Source: Yamagishiella unicocca (taxonomy: Eukaryota > Chlorophyta > Chlorophyceae > Chlamydomonadales > Volvocaceae). From it: a stretch of DNA of 64,000 nucleotides. Position numbers and translations under genes: made by a program. Numbering within the stretch: the first letter of the stretch is position 1; every line of letters begins with the position of its first letter. The notes beneath the pieces were generated by a model, which was not told the DNA's origin, made no database searches, and was given only the letters and a program-made list of their open reading frames with translations. Positions 43,408 to 55,400 of this stretch are shown here, piece by piece. The DNA is taken from the NCBI GenBank assembly GCA_003116995.1, contig BDSL01000004.1:2542001-2606000 (forward strand), read 5' to 3'.

Positions 43408-46400
43408 ATGCACACGTTACAGGCCCGCGGGCCGCAATACTCTCTGTCGGGACGTCGCTGCGAGGCGCTGCGTCGACGTGCTGGCGTAATTCAGCCGTCA
43501 TGGTCGCGTGCGGACTCCACGATTGTCACGGTAACCTTCGCCCGTCTCAGGCGCCTCGACGGACTCGTTTTTGACCGGGTTTGGGTTACCGCAGGCCGCA
43601 AGCAGCTCGGTACCAGTAACGATAACGATGAAATGCAAGGTATTGACGGGGGTAAAGATAACATGCTTTTGCTGGTTGCCGTTCGACACCCCGCCGCCGG
43701 AACCATCGCCACCGGAAGCGCTCCTCCCCACGGATCTGTTCGAACTCCTTTCACTTACGTTGCATCAGGTGGATTTTGGAGAGTCTCTCCGCCTGGTCGG
43801 TAACCTGTCCTTCCTGGGCAATTGGGACCCTAGTAAGGGGGCGGAGATGTCGTGGACCGAGGGCAACATTTGGAAGACAGAGGCGCATGTGTCCGTCGGC
43901 TCAGAAGTGAATTTCAAGGTTGGTGCCGAATTATGCTTGATGGCAGAGTTACAGCGCCGGATGGAAATGATCGACCGGTAACGCCACCTGGGCTGCCGAC
44001 GCAGGTTATCAAATCCAAGCAAGAAGGCGATACTGTAATTTGGGAGGACGGTGATAACCGTAGCTTCAAGGTGATAGGGTTGTCCCGAGCCGTCACGTGC
44101 AATGGCGTTGGTTTGTCACGTGCGGCATGTTGGGGCTGGGACACCGGAGCGGTGCTGCCCCCGCTGTTGCCTGCAGGCACGATCACCACACGCTTAGAGC
44201 GAGCCCCGCTGGGTTGCCGTGGTGGGGAGTGTGTGGGGAAGAACCATCGCAGTGTCGGCGAGCGTATCGGATTCATCAAACTGGTCGGGTTCGCTCCAGC
44301 AGCACGGATAGAGCAGCACGCGTGGGCACGCCGGGCGTGGCTGACATGAAGCCATGCACGAGGGTTTCGGTGCGACCGTGATTCACACGGGCTTGTGGTT
44401 TATGGGGCGACGGCGGGTGCTAGCCCGCCGTGTGCCCCCTCCGGCGAAGGCGCCTCACCTCCTGCCCGGTTCCTTGGCCACCCTGCCTCTTAACACGCGC
44501 ACTCAATGTCGCACACAGTACCTGCAAATGTGCTATGATGGGAATCCTGGCACCGGCCTTAACTTACAGCAACGATCCTTCGCACGTCCCATGACTGTGT
44601 ACGTATCGTATCATAGGTCAGGGCTGCAGTTCCCTGGCACGAGGATAATTGCTGCGTGTGTGTGCGTGTGCGTGCGTGTGTGCGCATGTGCGTGTGTGTG
44701 TGAATGTTTGATCAAGGTCCGATGCCCAGCTTGTCCACAGCGCCTCTTCGTCAGCCGTGTGTCGCATGCAGCCCCAGCTGCTGGACGTCGTATGGATTGT
44801 GGCCCCGAGGGAGGTCTTCCGACGCGGATGATGAAGCCCTCAGCGCCACGGCGCGTGTCATACAGTCCAGGGCTGCAACCGTGCACCACTCACGGAGTGC
44901 AAAACCCTAATCCCCCCTCCCCGCCTCCTCATCTTCCTCAAAATCCCCGCCTCCTCGTCTTCCTCAAAATCCCCGCCTCCTCGTCCCTCGCCCCCCAGGT
45001 CCTGGGCCCTGACTATGGGCTCCAGGTCACCTGCCACTGGGGCAAGTCCACCGACATGAAGATTGACGTCTTCCGGCTGGATGGGCAGCAGGGCAGCAGC
45101 AAAGGCACGGGCGCTTCGAAGCAGGTGCGGGCAGACGTGGGTCGGCGGCCGGTGGGCTGGCCGGGCTCGCGGCTTGAATGGAGGAGCGGGTGCGTCAGGT
45201 TCCGGTGCTTAGGGGAGCTGTTGGGAGGAGGCGGCGCGAGGGGAGTGGCGCAGGGAAGGGGGGTGGCATGAAGACCGGTTACACGACATCGGCGCAGGGG
45301 GGCGGGGGGGTCACCTGCCGCGGGGGTGGTCGCGATGGGGCCATCGTGCCGTACAGCAGGTCGCGGGTACAGCAGGTCGCGATGGGGCCATCGTGCCGTA
45401 CAGCAGGTCGCGATGGGCCATCGTGCCGTACAGCAGGTCGCGATGGGGCCATCGTGCCGTACAGCAGGTCGCGATGGGGCCATCGTGCCGTACAGCAGGT
45501 CGCGATGGGGCCATCGTGCCGTACAGCAGGTCGCGATGGGGCCATCGTGCCGTACAGCAGGTCATGTCTGAAGGCGAACCCACATTGTTCTCATGCTGGA
45601 TCTCCACTCCCGTCCCTCTGGCGCGGTGAGGTGGTAGGTCACGGAAGGGAGCCTGGCGGGGGGTCGCGGCAGTGCCTCCACCATGGGACAGGGCCGGCAG
45701 CTGCGAGGGGGCTGGAGGGGGGGCTGGAGGGAGCCGCAGCTGGGTGGGGCACGGATGGAGGCAGCCGGCAAGGGGCGGGCGGTCCAAGGCTCACTCGCCG
45801 GGCTGCAACAAGTCTAGCGAGCGGCGCAGCGGCACAGGGAGGGCACTCGCCACCTGGTGCAGTGCGCTCGCCACCTGGTGCGCCAACACCACGGCGGCTT
45901 TGGGGAAGCAGCCGCCCCCAGCGCCCTGCCTTACGTACGACGCTATTGCCGCCTGCTCGTCAGGCGCAGCGGACTGCAGCGCTGCGCCGCCAGCAGTCAG
46001 CCCGTCTGGGTCGCCAGACCTTGACGGCGGCATCCAGCCCAAGGGCTGTTCCTGTTTGCCCAAACCTCCCTGGAAAGCGCCATCGACCGTTTCGCTGACC
46101 CGGTCGGCTCCCACACAGTTGGGCTCCCTGCTACTGCACAGACGTCGGTGTGGGGTGTCGGGGCAGCTCCATAGGCAGCCGGGCGGGCGGAGTAGATCCT
46201 GGCTGGTGCTCGTGCAGTGAGCGGGGTGCCGCTGCCCTGCGCTGATGAGTCATCGTGCGGTGTGGGTTGCGGTACGTGCGTTCTCTGTCGCCCCCACTCT
46301 TGCGTCCGCCGCTAATGCGTTCTCTCTCTCTTCCGTCGCAATCGCACCAGGCCTCGTCCAGGAGCACCGCCGCCGCCTCCATCGGCTCCTTGGACGGCGG

Positions 46401-49400
46401 CGACACCAGCAACGGCAACGGCAGGTGGGTGCGGCTTTGGCTTCGGAGCGTGCCGCGGGTTGGTTCCGGCCCCCCGCATGTCACGCCCTCCCCAGTCCTG
46501 TCCGCATGACACACCAGCCGATGTGTGCGGGTGTCGCAGTGGCGGGGGAAGTCCCTCGTCCTGTTCTCAGAGAGCCCCGCTTCCACGGCCCGCGCCTAGT
46601 TGTTGTCCCGCCGTTGGGCCCCGCGTGCCTCTTTACCCCCGCTACTGCTCCTCTCTACCCCAGCCCACCACCCACCCACCCACCCAACGGGTCTTTTTTT
46701 CCATCCCCCCTGGGTCGGAGCCCAGGTCTGCTGGCACTGCGCTGCTGTCCCGTTCCTCCCTCGACGAGGCGGCCGCGGCTCGCGGCTCATGGGTGGGCGC
46801 CGACCCGGAGTTCGTCCGCAGCCGCAAGAAGGACGAGGGCCGCGACGGCACCTGGCGGACGGAGGGGCTGCAGGGGGCGGCGCTGGCGCTGGTGCGGGGA
46901 GACCAGGAGGCGGCCAGGTGGGGGGGTGGCGTGAAAACCGGTGACACGAAAACGACAGGATAGTGGGCGCATGGTCGGCGGACAGGTGGGCGGGGAGGGT
47001 TTCGGCAGGAAGCCCGCCGGGGGGGGGAGGGCATAAAGACAGGTTGTACGGCATAGGTGTAATAGCTGGCGCATTGTCTTTGGGGGGGGAGAACCGGGGG
47101 GGGAGGGGCAGCGGCCCTTTTGCCCCTACCCAAAAGGGCTGCTGGCCGGGTTCCAATGCGCTGATTGAGACGCCGGGGAGGCGTCGAGGAGGGGACCACC
47201 CAGCCGATCCCCTCCTGCTGTTCCCTCCTACCCCCAAGCGCCTCATCTCCCGTGTTGCTCCGTCCCGTCCCCTCAACTTCCCCGACAGCTGGCTGAAGAA
47301 GCTGGGCCTTCAGAAGCGGCTGCTGGTGGACGAGCCGCCCGCCTGCCGGCCCCGGGTGGACGACCTGTCGTGCATGTACGTGTACGCCACGTGGATCAAC
47401 ACGGGGGCGTTGCCGTGCACGGAGAGCGGCAGCCACTACCGGCCCAACCACCACGCCAACCTGGCGCTGCAGATGTTCAGGTGGGGAAGAGGGGAGAGAA
47501 GGGCGGGGGGGGGGGCGGACAGCTGCAGGCGATAAGCGGCCGGGGAACATGGGCGGCAGTCGCCTTGACACTGTACCACTCGTAGACACACGGACGCGTC
47601 CGCAACGGAGGAACGCCCAATTGCGTCAGCCCCCACACCACTTGAGGACGTGCACTCACCACTGCCCAGCACACAAAACGCAACGCGCGGCTGCTTCGAA
47701 GTGCACAGCCACACCCCACAGCACCATCCACCACCACCACCACCACCACCACCACCACCGGGACGCACAACCCCCTCCACAACCCCCTCCACAACCTTGC
47801 ACACACACACACACCCCACCCCAGCTCAGCATTTTTAAGACACACACCCACCCACCCCACTGGCCCGCAGGTCTCTCGAGTGGGTCATCGGCGACGCCAC
47901 CCGCGGCGGCGGCTCCCGCAGCCCCGAGTCCGAGCGTGTGATCCTGGCCGCCCGCCGCATGCACACTCGGCTCCCCTCCTTCAGCGGCGAGTTCCGAGTG
48001 AGCGTTCCGCTGACCCGCATCCGGGACATCGCGCACAGGAACGACATACCCAAGGACATCAAGGTGGGGGCGGGGGAGAGGGGGAGAGAGGGAGAGGGGG
48101 AGAGAGGGAGGGGATGGCATAAAGACCGGTTACCGGGTGGGGTGGGGGAAGGAAAGGGGGGGTAGAGGGAGGGAGAGAGAAGGGGGGAGGGAGGGAGAAA
48201 GGGGGGGAGAGGGAGGGGGTTCCAGTGCCAGGGCTGTGCTGGTGCGGCTAGGGGGCGCTGGGGCCGAAGGAGGGTGGGTTTTGGGTTTTGGGGGGGTCGA
48301 TGTCGACAAGTTCGAGGCGGTGAGGTTGCGGCGAGGGAGGCATGAGGCGGCGGCGGGTGCGGAGACGCTGAGAGATGAGCCGTGGATGTGGGCATGGTGA
48401 GAGCCGGCGGGTAGGCCTCCTGCACCTCCTGCTCCTCCGCTCCCTGGCAGGGGGCCTACCCGCACCTCCTGCCCCTCCGTTCCCTGGCTGCCGACGCCTT
48501 TCTGCCGCAGCACGCGGTGGGTGGCTCACCTCCTCGTGCAGCCTGCTGAGCACCGAACCAACGCGCTCCCACGCGCGCCCCCCCCCCCGGTCCGCAGGAG
48601 GAGATCAAGCACACGCTGCAGAACAAGCTGCACCGCAGCGCAGGTGAGCGGAGCCAGGGAGTGGGCGCAGCACTGCGGGGGGGGGTATAAAAACCGTTTT
48701 ACGCAATGGGACAGGATAGTTGCGGCATGGTCGTCGGACACCAATGTTGTGGGCGCATGCTGGAGCACTGCGGGGGGGTGGGTGCACGGGGGGGGTGCAC
48801 AGGGGTGGTGGTGCACAGGGGGGGGTGCATCCGGATGACGACGCCGTTACAGCAATTTGGATATGAAAGCGTGCTCCAGGGATGGGGCCGCAAGCTGCTA
48901 ACTCCCCCCCCCCCCACGAACACGCACCCCCTGCCCCGGACCGGGCCTACGTACTCTTTGCCGGGTCGGTTACAAATCCCAGCGGTCACACGCCCCGCTT
49001 CCGGTGTTTTTTGCCCCTCTTATCTCCCGCCCGCAACACGCCCTACCTACCCCCGCCACCCCGCCCGTAATGTAAATGTCCTTCCAGCTAGCAGTGCGTT
49101 TTCCCTCGTCGGTTTCGCCGGTTTACTTACCTCCCCCCCGTCCCCGGTCCCCTCTCCCCCCAGGCCCGGAGGACCTGGTCGCCACTGAGGCCATGCTTCA
49201 GCGCATCACCGCGCAGCCCGGGCAGTACTCGGGCGCCTTCGTGGAGGAGTTCAAGATCTTCACCCGGGAGCTGAGGGAGTTCTTCAACGCGTCCGGTGAG
49301 CGGGACGCTCCAGGGGGAGCCGGAAGGACTCGGTTTCAGGACAGGGCAGCAAAGGGAGGCTCCTTGCATAAAAGGCCGTTTACGCGACGTGAGCAGCCAA

Positions 49401-52400
49401 GGAGGGGGGGCAGGAGGCATGCAAGGCAGCGGACGTGAGGCGGTGCTGAGATGCTGGGCCACACGCCAGCCCACCAGCTGAGGTGGTTTGGGTATCGTTG
49501 CGCCGGCAACTGACACGCGCGCCACCCGTCCCCATTACTCCCCTCCTCACAACCCTTCCCCACCACCCCTCCCCACTACCCTCCCCCTCCCGCCAGGCCT
49601 GGTGGAGCTGCTGGATGGCACTCTGTCGGCGCTGGACGACGCTCACGCCAGTGCCGTACGGCAGCTGCTGGGCACCAAGAAGCGGGTGGAGGAGCAGGGC
49701 ACCGCAGTACGGCTGGACGAGCTTATGGCGCTGCTCACGGAGACCACGCAGGTGGGGGGGGCAAAGAAACCCGTTGTTCGGGACTTGGGAGAGTAAGGAT
49801 TCGAAACCCACCGGAGAAAGCTCCGGCCGCGTGGGTGGGGGAGGGGGCGGGGCGGAGTGGGAGGAGCTTGGGAATGCGTGCATCGACAAATGAGGATAGT
49901 AAGAAACGTGATAGGGGGGAAATTCTGGCGGGCGGAAATTACTGTTGGAGTGGAGTGGGGCGGAACGGAGTTGAGGGGGTGATCGGGTGTTGGGATGGGA
50001 GGTCCAGATTGGCATACGCCGTTGGCCGCTAACCCGGCTCCGCCTTCCTTCGGCGCCTGGCCCCCTCCCTTATCGCCCTCCCCTCCCCGGGTTTTACCAC
50101 TCCCCGCCCCTCCTCTCCCCGGTTCTAACCGGTTTTTTCGGGCATCCACGGGTCTTCCTCGAAATTCCCCGGCTTTACCCCTCCCCTCCCTTCCCTGCCA
50201 GGCTCGCTCCTTCTACGCCGCCGGCCTGGTTGCCGGTCTGCGCAACGACGTGACGGACGAGGTGCTGTCCATGCGGCAGCGCTGGCGGCTGGCGGACATC
50301 AGGCTGGAGGAGTACGGCTTCGTGGTGCTGTCGCGGATCATAGGGATGCTGGAGGAGCAGGTGGGGGCGCAACGAGGGGCTGGGGTGGCGTGAAAACCGG
50401 TGACACGAAAACGACAAGATAGTGGGCGCATGGTCGGGGCGGGGGCAGGGGGGGTATGAGAGGTATGGGGGTGCGAGAGGGGGGTGCGGGGGAGGGGCAA
50501 GCGGCGGTTGCGAGTAGGGGCGCGGGAAGCAGGCAAAGGGAGGGAAGGGAGGGAGGGCGGAAAGCCGGTGGCTGACGATTGCGGCGCCTGGGGCGACACC
50601 AGCTTGCGCCGTGTTATCATACGCTTGGGGACCAGGGGCCTGGCCGCTGCCCGCTCCTTCCCCCCAGGGTGCCCTAGGTTGGCCGGTACTTATTTCTGTC
50701 CTCCTTCTCCTACGTACTCTGTCATGAAACGGGTCTTCTCGGCCCCGCCCCACACATGTCCCATGTCTACATTTCCCATGTCGAGTAACCGGTCTTTTTC
50801 TGTCTCCCCCCCCACACACAGGGCGCCCCGCACAAGCTGCCCAAGTCCAGCAACCTGCAGTGGGCGCTGCCGCTGGCCGCCCTGACCTCGGGTCTGCGCC
50901 ACATGGGGCTGTCGCTCTTCAACACGCGCGAGCTGCTGGTGCTGGAGAACGAGCTGCAGCGCTGGCACTCCACGGCGCCGCTGGTGGGGCGAGGGGGGCG
51001 GCATAAAAACCGTTTACGCGACATGGACAGGATAGTTGGGGGGGCGGCGGAGGGCGCCTGGTTAGGAAGCCGGTTAGTAGCGAACGGACAGGAGCGGGGC
51101 GGTGACGGCTGCGGGGCGGAGGGCGCCCTCCGCTGCGGGCGTGACTGGGTGCGGGGGCGACGACGCGGGTGATGACCCCACGTGGTGGCGGAAGGAGGGG
51201 AGTGCCGCCCTACCGCACCAGCTCCGCAGCCAATGGGACGGGACGGCCGCGGACACCTTATCCACCGGGCGCATCCTGGGGGTAGACGCAGCCTAGAGGT
51301 GGACACATCCTGGGGGTAGACGCAGACCTCCAGCGCCCTTCATGCCCGCGCTCCTGGGGGCTGTCTACACGACCCACGGGTGACCCCGCACCCGGTCCTT
51401 CCACACACACGGCTGACCCCGCGCGCCACCGGTGCAACCGCCACGGTCGCCATTCGTGCCCGCAGGTCGAGACCCGGGAGTCCGCGCTGCGCGGCAAGGC
51501 CTCCCTGGAGCGCGCCCTCCGCGTGGCCACCGAGTACAGCGACGCGCTGACGGACGTGTACCAGAAGCCCGCAGCGGCACTGGGCCGCGCGCTGGGGCTG
51601 CCGGAGCACATGGGGGGCATCTTCGCGGGTAGGGATGGAGGGCGAGGGGCAGGCAGAGGGAGGGGCAGGGAGAGGGAGGGGCAAGGAGAGGGAGGGGCAG
51701 GGAGAGGGAGGGGCAGGGAGAGGGAGGGAGAGGGAGGGGCAAGGAGGAGAAGAGGGAGGAAAGGGAGAAGGAGGGGCAGGGAGAGGCAGGGGCAGGGAGA
51801 ATCAGGGAGGGGAGAGGGAAGGCATTCGTCGCACCCGCCCGCGTGTTGTACAGCCGACATACCTTGCCTCGCTTTCGCCCCCCTTCCCTCTCCCCCCCGC
51901 TCACTCCTCGCCTCGTCACATCCGCTCCCCCCCCCCGCAGAGGCGGAGGTTCGCTCCAGCATGGCCTTCCAGGTGTCCAAGCTGGCAGCCATGCTGGCCC
52001 GGGCGCTGCGGGCGGCGGCGGGGCAGGAGGCGTGGGACGTGCTGGTGCCGGGTGAGGAGGGGGTGAGGGAGCGGATGGGGCTTGGGGCCGAGTGCAGCAG
52101 TGCCGGTGCTAGCCGGCTAGCAGGGCCGGCTAGCGTAGAGAGGAGAAATCATGCGGGGAAGAGGCGCCGGCATTGGCTGGTTATGGTCAGATTGGGCGAG
52201 GGCGAGGGCCCGAGCCGTGCGGATGTCGCAATATCGAGTTGGCGAGCTATCGAAACATGAGATGTAGGTCAGAGGCAGGTTGCTATGGGGTTGTGTGAAT
52301 GCATCCTGCTTACGACGGCCTGCCCTGCTCTTATCCGCCCTTCTCTTTTCCGCCCTGATCTTGTCCGCCCCGCTCTTAGCCGCCCTTCTCTTTTCCGCCC

Positions 52401-55400
52401 TGATCTTGTCCGCCCCGCTCTTATCCGCCCTTCTCTTTTCCGCCCTGATCTTGTCCGCCCCGCTCTTATCCGCTCCCCTTTGCTCCGCCTTGCCTTTGCT
52501 TTCCTTTGCGGCAGGCGAGGTGACCGGTGTGCTGCGGGAGGTGCAGCAGCTGGACGGGGCGGCGCTCAGCGGCGACGAGGGTGTGGTGCTGGTGGTGCGG
52601 AGGGCCGATGGCGATGAGGAGCTGGGCCCGCTGGGTCCCCGGCTGCGGGGGGTGGTGCTGCTGCAGGAGCTGCCGCACCTCAGTCACCTGGGAGTGCGCG
52701 CGCGGCAGGACAGGGTGAGCGGGGCCCGGGGGGGGGGTCCGAGGAAGACCCGTGGATGCCCGAAGAAACCGTTTAGAACAGACGGCCCGGGGGGGGGGGG
52801 TGGCATGAAGACCAGTTACACGACACAGGTAGGATATCTCGGGCCCGGGGGCGGAGTGCTGGTTGAGGATAAAAGACCTGAGGATGTAGCCGGGGAGCTT
52901 GCTGAGGCGGTCGCTGTTTATACTCCCGCCGCAAAGCCCATAAGCATTAAGCCCTCAGCACCCATGCGGCGCGCCCTTTCCTCCCCACAGCCTCCCAGCC
53001 TCCTCCTTTCCTTGGACCCTAAGCACTAAATGAGGGTTCGGGTCATCTGTTCGTCAACGTTCGTCTCCCCCCCCCCCAGGTCACCAGCACGCGCCCCCGA
53101 CTACGTAGCGTTGTCCGAAAACAATGCGCCAGCTCTTATACCCGTGTCGTGTAATCGGTCTTCATGCCCTCCCCCCCGCCCACCACCACCACCAGGTCAC
53201 CTTCGCCACCTGTGACGACGAGGAGACCGTCTCCAGGGTGCTCCGACCGCTGATGGGGCGCCGCGTCACCCTGACCGCCGGCGGCGACTGCACCGTCACC
53301 GTACGGGAGGCAGCTGCCGGCGCCGCCGCCGCCGCCCCCTCACACTCCGCCGCGGCCCGGACGCAGCAAAAGGCCCCGGCCGCCGCCGCGGCAGCGGCGG
53401 CGCCCGACGCCGCGGCCGTCGCCGCCGTCGCCTCCGCCGCCAAGGCCGGCCGCTGGGGCGATGTGGTGGTTCCCCTGGAGCGGGCCGCCACCTCCACCTG
53501 CGGCTCCAAGTCCGCCAAGTGCGCGGCGCTGGCGACCCTGGCGGCCAAGTCGGGGGGGCTGTTCTCGGCGCCTCGTGGCGCGGTGCTGCCCTTCGGCTCT
53601 CTGGAGGCGGCGGTGCAGGCCGCGGGGCGGAGCGACGAGTTCGCGGCGCTGCTGGCCCGGCTGGACGACCCACGGGTCGACGGCGCGGCGCTGGAGACGG
53701 CGTGCGGCGAGATCCGGGCGCTGGTTTCGGGGCTGGACGTGCCGGCGGGGCTGGTGCAGCAGGTGACGGTGGCTGGCTCGGACTGGGATTGCGGTTGACG
53801 CGGCCTGCGAGTCGTGTGTCTCGCTTTGCGCCATCCGCGTGCCAGAGCGCTGCCGGCTACTTAATACAACCGTCATCTCAATAGGGCCTGGTTTCTTGGT
53901 GTAGCCACTACCAACCCCCCCTCGCCTCAGCTACTGATGACGAACCCCACCACGCCCTCCACAGCTCGTCAAGACCCTGAGCGCCGCCCCCGCATCGTCG
54001 CCCTCGCACGCCTCCTCCTCCGCCGCCTCGCCGATGCTGCTGGCGGTGCGCTCCAGCGCAAACGTGGAGGACCTGGCGGGCATGTCGGCGGCGGGGCTGT
54101 ACGAGAGCATCGTGGGCGTGTCGGCGGAGGACTCGGCGGCGGTGGCCAGCGCCGTCGCGGACGTGTGGGCGTCGCTGTACACCCGCCGCGCCGTACTGAG
54201 CCGGAGGTGAGGGGGGTTGCGAGGAAGACCCGTGAGCCGGAGGTGGGCGGGGAGCGGTGGAGCGGAGGCGGCCCGGAGTGTGGTAGGGGAGGTGAGGGGG
54301 GTTGCAAAACGAACGGGTTACGCGACGCACAGGTAGCGCCGCGACCCTACCATGGGCTTCCTCTCGAACCCCCTCCTCCCCCTCCTCCCCCTCCCGCCCC
54401 TCCTCCCCCTCCCCTCCAGATCCGCGGGTGTGTCGCAGTCCTCTGCGCGCATGGCGGTGCTGGTGATGGAGCTGGTGGCCCCCGACCTGTCCTTCGTGCT
54501 GCACACCGCCCGACCGAGGGACGGCAACGTGGAGGTGCTGCTGGCGGAGGTGGCGCCGGGACAGGGGGAGACGCTGGCGTCGGGTGAGAAGGAGAGGGGT
54601 GGCGTGAAAACCGTTGTCACGAAAACGACAGGATAGTGGGCGCATGGTCGGCAAAGAAGAAGAGGGGAGGAGGAGGAGGAGGGCTCCCCCGGCTTGATTA
54701 GTAGTGATTGGGTAGTATAGCCATGGGTTTCGCAAGGGGTTGATCGTCAAAGGCGCAGCGGCGTGATCGTTTGGTTCCTGCATTCCTGCACTGACCCAGC
54801 CCTACTACCCAAAACCCTAAACCCACTCTTACCACCACTCGTGCCCCCCCCAAAGGCACCCGCGGTACCCCCTGGCGCTTTGAGGTCGTCAAGTCGAGCG
54901 GCGCCGTCACCACCCTGGCCTTCGCCAACTTCTCGACGGCGCTGGTGCTGCCGGCGAAGGGTACGAAGGGGCTGCGCTTCGTTGCGGCTTGGTGGTGCAG
55001 GGCGGCGTTGTCCAGTCGTTGTGCACATCCACAAACCAGCATACCACCAAACACCTTTCACCCCTCGTACTCCTCCGCGGTTGGCTTCATTGCGCGCTGT
55101 GACTCCGTCCGTCCTGCACCCCTCTGTCGCCCGCAGAGAAACCCGTCGCGGCCTTCGCGGCGTACGGCAGTGGCGCCGCGGCCGCCGAGGCGGCAGCGGC
55201 GGCGGCTCCCGCCGCCGAGGCGCGTCGGAGCGCTCTGGTCGAGCGGGAGGTGGACTACGGGAGCCAGCGCATGAGCGCGGACGCGGACTGGCGGAAGTCG
55301 ACCGTACAGCAGATGGCGGCGGCGGGGTCGCACATCGAGAAGGCCATGGAGGGTGTGCCGCAGGATATCGAGGGAGGCGTGGTGGTTGGGTCGGACGGCA

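Noticed and set aside
45328..45562. CRISPR-like array
   Set aside because: The units are directly adjacent with no unique spacers, within an intron of a eukaryotic gene. The same applies to 63208-63335 and 63840-64000.
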